Source of the DNA: an uncultured Ellagibacter sp.
GTDB taxonomy: Bacteria; Actinomycetota; Coriobacteriia; Coriobacteriales; Eggerthellaceae
Length of the DNA: 64,000 nucleotides
Reading direction: 5' to 3'
NCBI RefSeq assembly: GCF_934636505.1
Contig: NZ_CAKUAL010000001.1
Coordinates: 10,457-74,456 of the forward strand
Below the pieces are notes generated by a model, which worked only from the letters and a program-made list of their open reading frames with translations, searched no databases and had not been told where the DNA came from. The translations under genes and the position numbers were made by a program. Positions within the stretch are counted from its first letter, which is position 1. The number at the start of each line of letters is the position of its first letter. Positions 43,279 through 53,453 of the stretch are shown here, piece after piece.

Positions 43279-45834
43279 ATGAAAGCTTACAACCCGCATG
43301 AGATCGAACCGCGTTGGCAGAAGGCGTGGGACGAATCAGGTCTGAATACCGTTCGAGAAGACGAGTCGAAGCCCAAAAAGTACGTGCTCGAGATGTTCCC
43401 CTATCCTTCAGGCGACATCCACATGGGGCACGTGCGCAACTACACGATCGGCGACGTGATTGCCCGCTACTCGAAGATGCGCGGCTTCGATGTGCTTCAT
43501 CCCATGGGATGGGACGCTTTCGGTCTGCCGGCCGAGAATGCCGCCATCAAGCACCACAGTCACCCCGCAAAATGGACGTATGCGAACATCGAGACGCAGA
43601 AGGCGTCCTTCAAGCGCATGGGCCTGTCCTATGATTGGGACCGTACGGTCGTTGCGTGCGACCCCGAGTACTATCGTTGGGGCCAGTGGATCTTCCTGCA
43701 GTTCTGGAAACGCGGGCTTGTCGAGCGCCGCGAGTCTCCGGTGAACTGGTGCCCCAACTGCAAGACCGTTCTCGCAAACGAGCAGGTCACGGAAGGTGAA
43801 TGCTGGCGCTGCCACGGCGCTGTCGAGAAGCGCGATCTCACGCAGTGGTACTTCAAGATCACCGACTACGCGCAGGAGCTGCTCGATGACCTCGATCAGC
43901 TCGACGGCTGGCCCGAGCGCGTGAAGCAGATGCAGTCCAACTGGATCGGCCGTTCGGAAGGCGCCGAGGTCGACTTCGAGCTCCTTCCCGCCGAGGGTAA
44001 AGACGACGGCCAGACGATCACCGTGTTCACGACGCGCCCCGACACGCTCTTCGGATGCAGCTTCTTCCTGCTCGCTCCCGAGAGCAAGCTCGTGCCCGAG
44101 CTCGTTGCCGGCACGGAATACGAAGCTGAAGTCATGGCGCTCGTGGAGGCAGCTTCCAAGGTGAGCGCCGTCGAGCGCGCCCAGGGCGACCGCGAGAAGC
44201 ACGGCGCGTTCACTGGCCGCTACGTCGTGAACCCCGTGAACGGCGAGAAAGTCCCCGTGTGGGTCGCCGACTACATCGTGGCCGACTACGGCACCGGCGC
44301 GGTCATGGCCGTCCCGTGCGGCGACCAGCGCGACTTCGAGTTCGCCCGCAAGTACGACCTGCCCATCATCCCCATCATCTTGGGCGAGGACGATGCGCTC
44401 TATCCGCAGCTCAAAGACGAGCAGAATCGCGTCGTCACCACGGTCGACTGGGAGAAATCCTACGAGGCCGAGGGTAAGCTCGTGCAGTCTGGCAAGTACA
44501 CCGGCATGGTCGGCGGCAAGCATTCGCCCGCCGTCGACGCGATCATCGGCGACTTGGAGGCCGCGGGCAAGGGGAAGAAGTCGGTGCAGTTCCGCCTGCG
44601 CGACTGGCTCATCTCTCGCCAGCGCTACTGGGGAAACCCCATTCCCGCCATCTACTGCGACACGTGCGGACTCGTGCCGGTTCCCGAAGAGGACCTGCCC
44701 GTCACGCTCCCGAAGGATATTGATCTTTCCGCAGGTGAGACGCTCGCCACGCATGAGGAGTTCGCGAAATGCACGTGCCCGAAGTGCGGTGGCCCTGCGC
44801 GCCGCGAGACGGACACGATGGACACGTTCACATGCTCGAGCTGGTATTACCTGCGCTACACCGACCCGCACAACACCGAGCTGCCCTTCGCCCCCGAGAA
44901 GGCGAACCGCTGGATGCCCGTCGACCAGTACATCGGCGGCATTGAGCACGCGATCCTGCATCTCCTCTACAGCCGCTTCTTCACGAAGGTGCTGCGCGAT
45001 ATGGGCATGGTCGACTTCGATGAGCCTTTCAAGAACCTGCTGTGCCAGGGTATGGTGCTCGACGAGCACGGCGACGTCATGAGCAAGTCGAAGGGCAACG
45101 TGATTTCGCCCGAGGACATGATCGCAGGTTACGGCGCCGATGCCGTGCGTGCGTACATCCTGTTCATGGCCCCGCCCGACAAGGAGCTGCAGTGGAATGA
45201 GGATGGCCTTGCGGGCATGTACAAGTTCCTGAACCGCGTGTGGCGCATGGTCGGCGACTTGGCCGGCGTCGCGGGGGAAGACACGCTCTACCAGGAAGGC
45301 GGCAAGCTGACCGCCGCTGAGGCCGCGAAGGTGCTCGTGCGCGAGCGTCATCGCGTGTGCGGCAAGGTGGTCGAGGACTTCGACCGTAACAACTTCAACA
45401 CCGCCATCGCCGCCATCATGGAGCTCGCGAACGCGACGGGCGATTTCCTGCATGCGGCATCCGCCGAGGAGCGCGCGGCAAACGCCGAGTTCAAGGCGCT
45501 TTCGACCGATATCGCCGAGGTGCTCGTGAAGCTGCTCTCGCCGATTTGCCCGCATTGGTCCGAGGAGCTGTGGCACACGGTGCTCGGCCACGAGGGCAGC
45601 GTGCACGTCGAGCCGTGGCCTGAGTTCGACCCCGAGAAGGCGAAGGCCGACGAGGTGGAGCTCGCGGTGCAGGTGAACGGCAAGGTGAAGGCGAAGATCA
45701 CGGTTGCCGCCGACGCCGCGGAGGAAGACGTGAAGGCCCAGGCGCTTGAAGCCGTCTCCCAGGCCATCGAGGGCAAGGACGTGAAGAAGGTCGTCGTCGT
45801 CAAGGGACGTTTGGTGAACATCGTCGCGAAATAA
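43279..45834 (+). CDS. leuS: leucyl-tRNA synthetase
   Basis: An 851-residue class I synthetase. HIGH motif as [15 protein letters not shown] (~41-55); [14 protein letters not shown]; a zinc-binding part ([10 protein letters not shown] and CWRCHG); the CP1 editing domain with TTRPDTLFG and [14 protein letters not shown] as MSKSKGNV (~601-608). A C-terminal tRNA-binding tail with [11 protein letters not shown] follows. Full length for the bacterial type. Charges tRNA-Leu. It follows the sensor operon with its own -10. Confidence 0.97.
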   Translation: MKAYNPHEIEPRWQKAWDESGLNTVREDESKPKKYVLEMFPYPSGDIHMGHVRNYTIGDVIARYSKMRGFDVLHPMGWDAFGLPAENAAIKHHSHPAKWTYANIETQKASFKRMGLSYDWDRTVVACDPEYYRWGQWIFLQFWKRGLVERRESPVNWCPNCKTVLANEQVTEGECWRCHGAVEKRDLTQWYFKITDYAQELLDDLDQLDGWPERVKQMQSNWIGRSEGAEVDFELLPAEGKDDGQTITVFTTRPDTLFGCSFFLLAPESKLVPELVAGTEYEAEVMALVEAASKVSAVERAQGDREKHGAFTGRYVVNPVNGEKVPVWVADYIVADYGTGAVMAVPCGDQRDFEFARKYDLPIIPIILGEDDALYPQLKDEQNRVVTTVDWEKSYEAEGKLVQSGKYTGMVGGKHSPAVDAIIGDLEAAGKGKKSVQFRLRDWLISRQRYWGNPIPAIYCDTCGLVPVPEEDLPVTLPKDIDLSAGETLATHEEFAKCTCPKCGGPARRETDTMDTFTCSSWYYLRYTDPHNTELPFAPEKANRWMPVDQYIGGIEHAILHLLYSRFFTKVLRDMGMVDFDEPFKNLLCQGMVLDEHGDVMSKSKGNVISPEDMIAGYGADAVRAYILFMAPPDKELQWNEDGLAGMYKFLNRVWRMVGDLAGVAGEDTLYQEGGKLTAAEAAKVLVRERHRVCGKVVEDFDRNNFNTAIAAIMELANATGDFLHAASAEERAANAEFKALSTDIAEVLVKLLSPICPHWSEELWHTVLGHEGSVHVEPWPEFDPEKAKADEVELAVQVNGKVKAKITVAADAAEEDVKAQALEAVSQAIEGKDVKKVVVVKGRLVNIVAK

Positions 45835-45922
45835 ACCTCAAAAGAGGATTGTCGCGTTACAATCGTTTCGTTGACAAGCTCCGCTGATCACTTGCTAGGC
45901 GGCGGATTGAATGGGAAATCGG

Positions 45923-45952
45923 GGGTCGGCAGTTTCAGCTGCCGACCCTTCT
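45923..45952 (+). terminator. terminator after leuS
   Basis: GGGTCGGCAG / CTGCCGACCC, a perfect 10-bp stem with a 6-base loop, then TTCTTTG. Confidence 0.85.
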
Positions 45953-45993
45953 TTGTCCTCTCGCAGTTTGGAAGGCATCGAAGTGATAGCTGC

Positions 45994-46650
45994 ATGATTA
46001 AGGCGTTGTTGAAAATACTGTGCACCTGCATTGCCGCCGTGGCGATCGTCGTCGGCGCGACGAATGCGCTGGTGGTCCTCACGACGAAGGATGATATCGT
46101 GAGCGTCGACGAGGCTTCGGGCTATCAAGCCGATGCGATCGTCGTGCTTGGCGCGTCGGTGTTCGCCGATGGTACGCCGTCGACGATTCTGCAGGACCGC
46201 CTCGATTGCGGCATCGCGCTCTACAAGGCGGGGGCCGCGTCCAAGATCATCATGTCGGGCGACAACAGCACCGAGCACTACAACGAGTGCGCGGCAATGA
46301 AGCGCTATGCGATCTCGCAAGGCGTGCCTTCCGAGGACATCTTCTGCGACCACGCGGGTTTTTCCACCTACGAGAGCATGTATCGCGCGAAAAATGTGTT
46401 TGGTTGCTCGCGTGTTGTGGTCGCCACGCAGACCTACCATCTCTACCGCGCGCTTTACTCGGCGCACGCCCTGGGAGTCGATGCGATCGGCGTGGCGAGC
46501 GACTATCGCAGCTACGGCAAGCAGACCTGGTACGATGTGCGTGAGATTCCTGCGCGCACGAAGGATTTCTTCAAGGCGCTCTTCGATGTGCCCTCGACGT
46601 ACGTGGGCGAGCCGATTTCGCTCGACCAATCGGGCGACGTCACGGGGTAG
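45994..46650 (+). CDS. SanA/YdcF-like DUF218 membrane-anchored protein
   Basis: A 218-residue protein with one N-terminal helix (~7-30) and an outer DUF218 domain: ADAIVVLGASVFADGTPS, then AGAASKIIMSGDNS and VVVATQTYHLYRALYSA. These are the recognised family motifs. In E. coli, SanA affects envelope permeability and vancomycin tolerance. Exact activity is unknown. ATG 45994 is chosen over the longer frame because it starts the membrane helix. It is convergent with the LuxR gene. Confidence 0.85.
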   Translation: MIKALLKILCTCIAAVAIVVGATNALVVLTTKDDIVSVDEASGYQADAIVVLGASVFADGTPSTILQDRLDCGIALYKAGAASKIIMSGDNSTEHYNECAAMKRYAISQGVPSEDIFCDHAGFSTYESMYRAKNVFGCSRVVVATQTYHLYRALYSAHALGVDAIGVASDYRSYGKQTWYDVREIPARTKDFFKALFDVPSTYVGEPISLDQSGDVTG

Positions 46651-46707
46651 GTGCGGCTGGCTGCTGAAGACGGCTGCAAACGGCGACTTCGGGAAAGCGG
46701 CGCGCGC

Positions 46708-48321
46708 CTACAGCTCGACGGCCTTGAGCATGTCGATGAGCTCCTGCTTTTTATGCACGTCGAGCTTCGCGTAGATGCGCTTGCTGTGCGTGCGGATGGT
46801 GTTTTCCGACACGATGAGCTCCTCGGCGGTGCGCGCGACGGTGTACCCGCGCGCGATGTACTCCATGACCTCCGTTTCGCGCGCGCTCAGGCGATATTGC
46901 TCGCGAAGGACTTGCGCCTGCTTGGAGAGGCGGTCTGTCAGCTCGAAGTCGCCTTCGAAATTGCGCCTGCCGCGTTCGCGCGGGGCATCTGCCTGCGAGG
47001 TGGGGCTGCCGCTGTGAATGTTCGCGTCGCGACGGCTCCCATCAGGTTGGCCAGCGCTGTGCCTACTCTCATCAGGCTGGCCGCTGTCGCGACCGTCGAG
47101 CATGATGAGCTCGATGTTCTCGGCGGATGGGTCGTGTCGAAGGATTCGCTTGAAGCCGCCTTGGCCGATGAAGAACATGAATCCCAGAAGGTACAGCGAC
47201 ACGAGCGCGGTCGTCGCCAAGGGGTCGATGCCCAAAATGCGCACCTGCTCGGAGAAAGTTCCCGCAAGAAATCCCACGTCGTGAAGGGTATACACGATGC
47301 CGCCGAAGAAGCCGTAGATAAAGACCGGGTTGATGCCGCGGTCGCGCGAGGCCTGGGCGCATTGGATCATCATGAGCATGATGACCACGCTGTAGACCGC
47401 GTAGAGGATCGCGGCCTGCCATCGGGCATACTCAAGCGACGAGAAGGGCAGAAGGAGAAACGACGTGATCACGAAGGGGAACGCCACGCGGTAGAGCCCG
47501 ACGACGTTGAACCGCACGCTCTTCACCTTCCACAGCGCAAGCATGGCGGTGGCGCCCACGAACGAGGCGGCCATCGAAAGCATGTTCACGAGCGACCCGA
47601 CTTGGGGCTCGCCGATTGCGAGCGCACGCATGATGCCGGTGCAGAAGCCGATGGCGCCGACGCAGAGGGCGCTTCGCCAGTAATCGCGGATCACGGCGCG
47701 ATACACCGTCGGGTTCTCGTGCGGCACGTCCTCGAACATCGGCTGGTCAAGGTCGATCTCGCGGCTTTTCAACACGATGGCCAGGCCGAACAGCGGCATG
47801 AAGATCAAGGGGATGAGAAACGCGGTCACCGCTTGGGGGATAGCGTAGAGCCCGAAGTACATGATGGCGCCGTACACCGTGCCTCGGGTGAGGTCGAGGT
47901 TTCCGCGGTCGGAGTCGAAGCTTGCAAACAGGCGTTGCCACAGCATGTAGAAGCCAGCCGACCCGAGTCCCAAAAACGCACCACCAACAATGACGAGCGG
48001 AAGGGCCGCGCGGTCGATATAGATCGCGGCGATAAGACAGCACCATCCCAGAAGGTAGGGAATGCAGGCGAGCCTCACGAGAAACCGGCGCGTCGGCCCT
48101 GGCAGGAAGTACACGCCCACGGCGCTCGCGAAGTAACACAGCGAGAACACGAGCGACTGGGTGAGGAAGAACCAGAAGATGATCTCAGGCGTTTGGAAAT
48201 CCAGGGGAAGGAACGGGAACACGCCGCCCCAAACGCCCGCGGCATTGATCGCAAGGAAGAGCGCATATCCCAGCGAGGCCACGTTCGGGCGTGCAAGATA
48301 TGTCAGCGCGGTTCTGGCCAC
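46708..48321 (-). CDS. LuxR-type regulator with N-terminal polytopic membrane domain
   Basis: A 537-residue protein. About twelve helices (~15-400) in an MFS-like layout precede a charged linker (SGQPDESRHSAGQPDGSR) and a LuxR helix-turn-helix: LSARETEVMEYIARGYTV and ENTIRTHSKRIYAKLDVHKKQ. Genes of this type are numerous in Eggerthellaceae, usually next to the enzyme or transporter they control. I propose GTG 48321, preceded by GAGGAGG, rather than the longer frame from 48468, which has no ribosome site. It is divergent from dmsA; likely a membrane-ligand-sensing activator of that operon. Confidence 0.88.
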   Translation of the reverse strand: MARTALTYLARPNVASLGYALFLAINAAGVWGGVFPFLPLDFQTPEIIFWFFLTQSLVFSLCYFASAVGVYFLPGPTRRFLVRLACIPYLLGWCCLIAAIYIDRAALPLVIVGGAFLGLGSAGFYMLWQRLFASFDSDRGNLDLTRGTVYGAIMYFGLYAIPQAVTAFLIPLIFMPLFGLAIVLKSREIDLDQPMFEDVPHENPTVYRAVIRDYWRSALCVGAIGFCTGIMRALAIGEPQVGSLVNMLSMAASFVGATAMLALWKVKSVRFNVVGLYRVAFPFVITSFLLLPFSSLEYARWQAAILYAVYSVVIMLMMIQCAQASRDRGINPVFIYGFFGGIVYTLHDVGFLAGTFSEQVRILGIDPLATTALVSLYLLGFMFFIGQGGFKRILRHDPSAENIELIMLDGRDSGQPDESRHSAGQPDGSRRDANIHSGSPTSQADAPRERGRRNFEGDFELTDRLSKQAQVLREQYRLSARETEVMEYIARGYTVARTAEELIVSENTIRTHSKRIYAKLDVHKKQELIDMLKAVEL

Positions 48322-48462
48322 GTTCCTCCTCGGGTCACTCCGCGGTTGTCGTTCTGGTGCAGAGACGTATGTCGATGGCGCTGCGAGTTGCTTCAGTATA
48401 GCAATCGCTGCGGAAACATCGGTCTGCAATAGTCGCATAACTATACTTACATGAGACGAAAT

Positions 48463-48532
48463 TGTCACATATTGCAGTCACATGCAAGCGTTTGACCTGC
48501 GATAATTCACAATTCGCACGTTTTATGTGACA
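48463..48532. promoter_or_regulatory. GTCACAT operator set between the LuxR gene and dmsA
   Basis: GTCACAT occurs at 48464-48470 and 48477-48483 (13-base step) and inverted as ATGTGAC at 48525-48531. A TTTGACC lies between. The 387-base gap 48322-48708 has no gene; these repeated half-sites are the best regulatory candidates, for the LuxR protein or a CRP/FNR-type factor (TGTGA half-site). Confidence 0.5.
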
Positions 48533-48708
48533 CGAGGGGCAGCGAAAGAAGATATTGTGTTCCGTGTTGAGGCGCGTTCTTATGACGAGATACCACAACG
48601 AGAGGACGAGAGGACGCGCGCGGGAGTGGGACGGGAGCCACGCTCGCGATTCGAGGCGAGCGCACGGCTCGCCCTTTCTCAGGGGAAGCGATAGGAAGGG
48701 AGAATGAA

Positions 48709-51183
48709 ATGCCAAACATGAACGTAAACCGTCGCACGTTCGTCAAGACGGCGGGTGCCCTCGGCGCCCTGGCGGCCGTCGGCGGAACTGCGGCGACGGG
48801 CTCTCTGTTCGAGCCGACAACGCCGGCTTTCGCCGAGGCGCCCGATGAGATCCACTGGTCTCAGTGCAACGTGAACTGCGGTGGAAACTGCATCTTCCAG
48901 TGGCATTCCAAGGACGGCAAAATCCAGTACATGGAAACCGACAACCTCGGGAGCACGGACCTGCAGGCCCGTGCCTGCTTGAGGGGTCGTGCCATGCGCC
49001 GCTGGTTGAACAGCCCCGATCGCTTGATGTACCCCATGAAGCGAGTGGGCAAGCGCGGTGAGGGCAAGTTCGAGCGAATCAGCTGGGACGAGGCCATCGA
49101 CATCATCGTGGAGAAGCTGAAAACGACGATTGACAAATACGGCAACGAGGCAATCTATATCAACTACGCAACGGGAATGTACAGCGCGACGGGCCGCGTG
49201 CCTATCCAGCGCCTCATGTCCCTGCTTGGCGGCTATGTGAACCAGGGTTACGACTACTCCACCCATATGCTTCAGGCAGTTATGCCCTACATGTACGGCA
49301 GCGCGAGCAACATCGCCGACCCGAAAACAGGCCTCCACAAAACGTTGGGGAAGAAGGCGACCAAGTTCAGTCCGTATGACAATGTGAACGCAAGCTCCTT
49401 CTCCGAGGCTGAAGCGCACTCCGACCTCGTGGTCATGTTCGGCAACAGCCCTGCCGAGACGCGAATGGGCGGCGCAAATGCCGTTTGGGATTTCGCTCGC
49501 GTCCGCGAAGCCGTTACTGCACGCGGCGGTAAAATCGTCAACATCGACTTCCGCCTGAACGAATCCTCCTCGGGTCATCCCGATGAGTGGCTCCCTATTC
49601 GCCCGGGCACCGACGCCGCTCTTGCGTCGGCCATCGCCTACGAGTGGATCAAGGGCGATAAGATCGACAAGGAATTCCTCGACAAGTACTGCGTCGGCTA
49701 CGATGACGATACGATGCCCGAGTCCGCAAAGGGTCAGAACAAGTCCTACAAGGACTACATTATGGGCACTGGCTACGACAAAATCGAGAAGACTCCCGAA
49801 TGGGCGGCTCCGATCACCCAGATTCCGGCAAACAAGATACGCGAACTTGCCGACACGATCGCTTCGGCAAAAGCGCCGTTCATCTGCCAGGGATGGGGAT
49901 CTCAACGCCATACCAACGGCGAGGACACCACGCGCGCCATCTGCATGCTTCCTATTCTAATCGGGGAAATCGGTCTGCCCGGCACCAACACCGGCCAGCG
50001 CGAAGCGGAGCCCCCGACGTATCTGGTGGGCAAGATTCCCTTCACGAACCCGATTAAGACGACGCTCCCCGTGTACCAGTGGGTCAACGCGATCGATCAT
50101 GGCCACAAGATGACCGCGACGAACGCTGGAATTATGGGCGCTGAAAAACTCGGCAGCGACCTTAAATTCATCTGGAACTATGCGGGGAACTGCCTGACAA
50201 ACCAGCATGGCGACATCAACTACACCCACGAGATCCTCTCCGATGAGAGCAAGTGCGAGTTCATCTTGGTGTGGGATACCGTCATGACCGACTCCGCGAA
50301 GTATGCCGACCTGCTTCTGCCCGACGCGATGCGCTCCGAGCAGATGAACTTGCAGACGCAGGGCTACTCCGAGTATTACACCGCTGTCGTTGTCGGAACC
50401 CCAGCTCAAGAGCCGCCGGGAGAGTGCCGCAGCAACTACGATGTGTGCGCCGACATCGCCGAGCGCTTCGGGCTTCGGGAAGAGTTCACCGAGGGCCGCA
50501 CGCACGACGACTGGGTCGAGTACCTGTACAAGAAGGGTGCCCAAGCGGACGACAAGATGCCGAGCTGGGAGCAGATCAAGGAGCAGGGCGTTTATAAGCG
50601 TGCGCTCGAGCCGGCGATCGGCCTCAAGAGCTTCCGCGACGACCCGGATGAGCACCCCCTGGCGACGCCGTCGGGCAAGATCGAGATCTACTCGGAAACG
50701 CTTGCGGGCCTGAACGATACTTGGGAACTCGCCGAGGATGAAGTCATCAATCCGATTCCGGTCTTTTCTGAAGGCTTCCATGGCTACGGAAGCGTGACCA
50801 GCGAGTTCCCGCTCTACTGCTCGGGATTCCACCACAAGAGCCGCACCCATAGCTCGTTCGGCTTCATCGAGGAGCTCGAGAAGGTCGCTCGCCAGCAGCT
50901 GTGGATCAACCCCGCCGACGCGGAGCCGCGCAACATCATGGACGGCGACATGCTTGCCGTTAAGAGCCCCGTTGGCGAAATCCGCATCGAGGCGAAGGTC
51001 ACCCCGCGCATCGTTCCCGGCACTGTCGGCATCCCGCAAGGCGCATGGCATAAGGCGGACATGTTCGGCGACAAGATCGACACGGGTGGATGTGTGAACA
51101 CGCTGACCGCCTACAAACCGTCGCCCCTTGCGAAGGGCAACGGGACTGCTCACTCGATGATCGTCCAGGTTTCGAAGGCGTAA
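48709..51183 (+). CDS. dmsA: DMSO-reductase-family molybdopterin oxidoreductase, catalytic subunit
   Basis: An 824-residue enzyme with a Tat signal (NRRTFVKTAGALGALAAVG). Four cysteines for a [4Fe-4S] cluster: C53, C57, C61 (CNVNCGGNC) and C90. Molybdopterin-domain stretches GGYVNQGYDYST (with the probable Ser ligand), FGNSPAETRMGG, EWLPIRPGTDAALASA, ISQGWG-like ICQGWGSQRH and WNYAGNCLTNQH follow the E. coli DmsA sequence closely. The C-terminal domain ends SPLAKGNGTAHS. It reduces S- or N-oxides outside the membrane with electrons from menaquinone. Lead gene of a five-gene operon. Real substrate unproven. Confidence 0.92.
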   Translation: MPNMNVNRRTFVKTAGALGALAAVGGTAATGSLFEPTTPAFAEAPDEIHWSQCNVNCGGNCIFQWHSKDGKIQYMETDNLGSTDLQARACLRGRAMRRWLNSPDRLMYPMKRVGKRGEGKFERISWDEAIDIIVEKLKTTIDKYGNEAIYINYATGMYSATGRVPIQRLMSLLGGYVNQGYDYSTHMLQAVMPYMYGSASNIADPKTGLHKTLGKKATKFSPYDNVNASSFSEAEAHSDLVVMFGNSPAETRMGGANAVWDFARVREAVTARGGKIVNIDFRLNESSSGHPDEWLPIRPGTDAALASAIAYEWIKGDKIDKEFLDKYCVGYDDDTMPESAKGQNKSYKDYIMGTGYDKIEKTPEWAAPITQIPANKIRELADTIASAKAPFICQGWGSQRHTNGEDTTRAICMLPILIGEIGLPGTNTGQREAEPPTYLVGKIPFTNPIKTTLPVYQWVNAIDHGHKMTATNAGIMGAEKLGSDLKFIWNYAGNCLTNQHGDINYTHEILSDESKCEFILVWDTVMTDSAKYADLLLPDAMRSEQMNLQTQGYSEYYTAVVVGTPAQEPPGECRSNYDVCADIAERFGLREEFTEGRTHDDWVEYLYKKGAQADDKMPSWEQIKEQGVYKRALEPAIGLKSFRDDPDEHPLATPSGKIEIYSETLAGLNDTWELAEDEVINPIPVFSEGFHGYGSVTSEFPLYCSGFHHKSRTHSSFGFIEELEKVARQQLWINPADAEPRNIMDGDMLAVKSPVGEIRIEAKVTPRIVPGTVGIPQGAWHKADMFGDKIDTGGCVNTLTAYKPSPLAKGNGTAHSMIVQVSKA

Positions 51184-51191
51184 GGGGGTAG

Positions 51192-51821
51192 ATGAGAATG
51201 ACGCAGTACGGATTTTATTTCGACAGCACGCGCTGCACCGGATGCCGCACGTGCGAGATAGCCTGCAAGGATTACAAGGATTTGGGCGTCGATTTCGCGT
51301 ATCGACATGTGTACGACTGCGAAGGCGGCGACTGGCAGATGCAATCTGACGGCACCTACACGCAGGATTGCTTCGTCTACCACGTGTCGCTGGGCTGCCA
51401 GCATTGCGACGACCCCGCTTGCGTGAAGGTGTGCCCGACCACTGCGATGCATAAGGATGCGAGCACGGGCCTGGTCTCGGTCGACGAGCGCAAGTGCATC
51501 GGTTGCGGCTACTGCCACATGGCGTGCCCCTACAATGCGTCGAAGGTCGATCGCGAAAAGGGCCACAGCGTGAAATGCAACGGCTGTGCGGAACGCGTGG
51601 CCGAGGGGAAGAACCCCATCTGCGTGGACGCCTGCCCGCTTCGCGCCCTCGACTTCGGCCCTATCGAGGACATTCGCAAGAAGTACGACGGTGTCGACTC
51701 CGTGCCTCCTCTGCCCGACGCGAGCTATACCCACCCGAACATTGTCGTGAAAAAATGCCCTGCCGCCGCGCGCGCTAAAAATGTCGCCGGTCTGGTGGCT
51801 AATCCCCTGGAGGTGATGTAG
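51192..51821 (+). CDS. dmsB: DmsB-type iron-sulfur subunit
   Basis: A 209-residue ferredoxin-like protein with four cysteine clusters: CTGCRTCEIACKD (~15-27), CQHCDDPACVKVCP (~75-88), CIGCGYCHMACP (~105-116) and CNGCAERVAEGKNPICVDACP (start C-x2-C; ~130-150). That is four [4Fe-4S] clusters as in E. coli DmsB. It transfers electrons from the membrane subunit to DmsA. It starts eight bases after dmsA; ATG 51198 is an alternative start. Confidence 0.93.
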   Translation: MRMTQYGFYFDSTRCTGCRTCEIACKDYKDLGVDFAYRHVYDCEGGDWQMQSDGTYTQDCFVYHVSLGCQHCDDPACVKVCPTTAMHKDASTGLVSVDERKCIGCGYCHMACPYNASKVDREKGHSVKCNGCAERVAEGKNPICVDACPLRALDFGPIEDIRKKYDGVDSVPPLPDASYTHPNIVVKKCPAAARAKNVAGLVANPLEVM

Positions 51822-51822
51822 C

Positions 51823-52686
51823 ATGCAGTTTTCCGTTGCTGAGCTGCCTTTGGCGCTTTTCACCACGCTGGCGCCGCTGGGTGCGGGCGCATTCATCGCC
51901 CTTGCGTGCGCTTTCTTCACCACGAGTTTCTCGGACGAGCAGCTAAAGAAGATCGATCGCGGCACCATCATCCCGCTCGCGATCGTGATTGCTGGCTTCA
52001 TCTGCGCGTTCTTCCACCTGGCCAGCCCGATGAACGCCCCCTCGGTGTTTTTGGGCGCGGGTTCCCCGATGTCCAACGAGATCATCGCGGGCTGTGTGTT
52101 CGCGATTGTCACCATCGTGTACGTGATCGTTGCGAACGCGGGCAAGCTTTGCGGTTCTGCGCGTAAGGGCTTCGCTGCCGTTGTGGCCGTGCTTGCCGTA
52201 ATCTTCGCCATCTTCACCGGCTTGGCGTACGTCATGAGCACCATCGCAACTTGGGACACGCCGCTCGTTCCCGTGCAGATGCTCGGCTTCGCGCTCGTCG
52301 GCGGTGCTGCCACTGCGGCGCTCGTGCTTGCAAGTGCGGGCGCGTGGGCCGATGCGTGCAAGGGGTCTTTCAAGTCTGCCATCATCGGGTTCGCCGTTGT
52401 GGGCGCCGTGCTCGCCATCGTGGGTCTGGCCGGTCAGCTTGCCATGGCCTCCGGTATGGAGAACGCGCTTGTTTCCGGCTCTGAGCTGGTCTCCGGCGCC
52501 CTCCTTCCCGCCGTCATCGGCCTGGCGCTTATCGTGGTCGCGGCAGCGTTCGTCTTCGTCTCCGTGAAGAAGGAAGCTGCAACCGGCCTTGCTGCAGCGG
52601 CTGTCATCGCGGCTTTGGTGGGCATCTTCTTGGCTCGCATGGCGTTCTACGCAATCCAGATGTCGGTGGGCATCTACTTCGGATAG
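51823..52686 (+). CDS. dmsC: DmsC-type membrane anchor subunit
   Basis: A 287-residue protein with eight hydrophobic helices. ELPLALFTTLAPLGAGAFIAL near the start, HLASPMNAPSVFLGAGSP and the terminal RMAFYAIQMSVGI are the DmsC family pattern. It anchors DmsAB and oxidises menaquinol. It follows dmsB after one base. A hairpin and a change to the chaperone gene come after. Confidence 0.9.
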   Translation: MQFSVAELPLALFTTLAPLGAGAFIALACAFFTTSFSDEQLKKIDRGTIIPLAIVIAGFICAFFHLASPMNAPSVFLGAGSPMSNEIIAGCVFAIVTIVYVIVANAGKLCGSARKGFAAVVAVLAVIFAIFTGLAYVMSTIATWDTPLVPVQMLGFALVGGAATAALVLASAGAWADACKGSFKSAIIGFAVVGAVLAIVGLAGQLAMASGMENALVSGSELVSGALLPAVIGLALIVVAAAFVFVSVKKEAATGLAAAAVIAALVGIFLARMAFYAIQMSVGIYFG

Positions 52687-52730
52687 CGCCTTCCCAGCGA
52701 TTTTGACCCGCCCTGCGGCTCAAAATGAGC

Positions 52731-52764
52731 AAGCTCCGCTACCACCTTCCCAGTAGCGGAGCTT
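52731..52764 (+). promoter_or_regulatory. hairpin between dmsC and the chaperone gene
   Basis: AAGCTCCGCTA / TAGCGGAGCTT, a perfect 11-bp stem with a 12-base loop and no U-tract. Likely an mRNA stabiliser or partial attenuator that sets the ratio of structural subunits to chaperone. Confidence 0.55.
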
Positions 52765-52802
52765 GTGCTATATTCAGGCGACAGCATAAGAGGGGGTTCG
52801 CT

Positions 52803-53444
52803 ATGGCCGAACAGTTTGACGAGATGCTCGACGCGATTGCTTTTGTAGGCGACACGCTCGCGCCGTTTTTCCTGGAAGACCCGAAGACAGGCGGCGCGCA
52901 GGCGTCCTTTTCCGCCTTGGCGTCGCTCGATGCCGACGCGGCAGCGCGCGAGTGGCCTTTCGCCGAGGCGGCTTCGTCTGCCCTTGCTCTTCAGGAAATG
53001 GTCGAAGGTTTGGCGGAAGGCGTCACCGACGACCTCGTTTGGGAATACCGAGCCCTTTTCGTAGGGCCGGGGCACCTTGTGGCTCCGCCGTGGGGGTCGG
53101 TCTACACCGATCGCGAGTGCGTCGTGTTCGGCGAGGCGACGCTTGCGTTGCGCGCGTGGATGCGCGAGCACGGCGTCGCGCGGACGACCGACGAGAAAAC
53201 CCCCGAGGACCATATCGGCCTCATGCTGGCTCTTATGTCCCATCTTTGTCGCACGCAGCCCGAGACGCTCGATGACTACCTGTGCAACCATCTTCTCACG
53301 TGGGCGCCGCATTACCTGGAGGAACTCGCATCTGTAGCCCGCCATCCCTTCTACCGCGGCCTTGCCGAGCTCACGCGCTCCACGCTTCTCGGCATCCAGG
53401 ATTTCCGCGGGCTTTCCGTAAAGCTTCCGCGCTTCTACAAGTAA
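52803..53444 (+). CDS. TorD/DmsD-type redox-enzyme chaperone
   Basis: A 213-residue all-helical protein. The family motif EYRALFVGPGHLVAPPWGSV (~78-97) is intact, followed by EDHIGLMLALMSHL (E-x-H/D-x-x, ~137-150). These chaperones bind the Tat signal of the molybdenum subunit and hold it until the cofactor is in. AGGGGG lies before ATG 52803; the longer frame from 52725 is less likely. Its place between the two dmsC genes makes DmsA its obvious client. Confidence 0.9.
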   Translation: MAEQFDEMLDAIAFVGDTLAPFFLEDPKTGGAQASFSALASLDADAAAREWPFAEAASSALALQEMVEGLAEGVTDDLVWEYRALFVGPGHLVAPPWGSVYTDRECVVFGEATLALRAWMREHGVARTTDEKTPEDHIGLMLALMSHLCRTQPETLDDYLCNHLLTWAPHYLEELASVARHPFYRGLAELTRSTLLGIQDFRGLSVKLPRFYK

Positions 53445-53453
53445 GGAATCACC

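Noticed and set aside
43408..45606. 732-residue open frame antisense to leuS
   Set aside because: High-GC shadow of a certain gene; composition (His/Arg/Val/Leu) and lack of motifs show no coding value.
46651..48432. 593-residue open frame antisense to the LuxR gene
   Set aside because: Shadow of a gene with clear membrane helices and HTH motif; charged low-complexity peptide.
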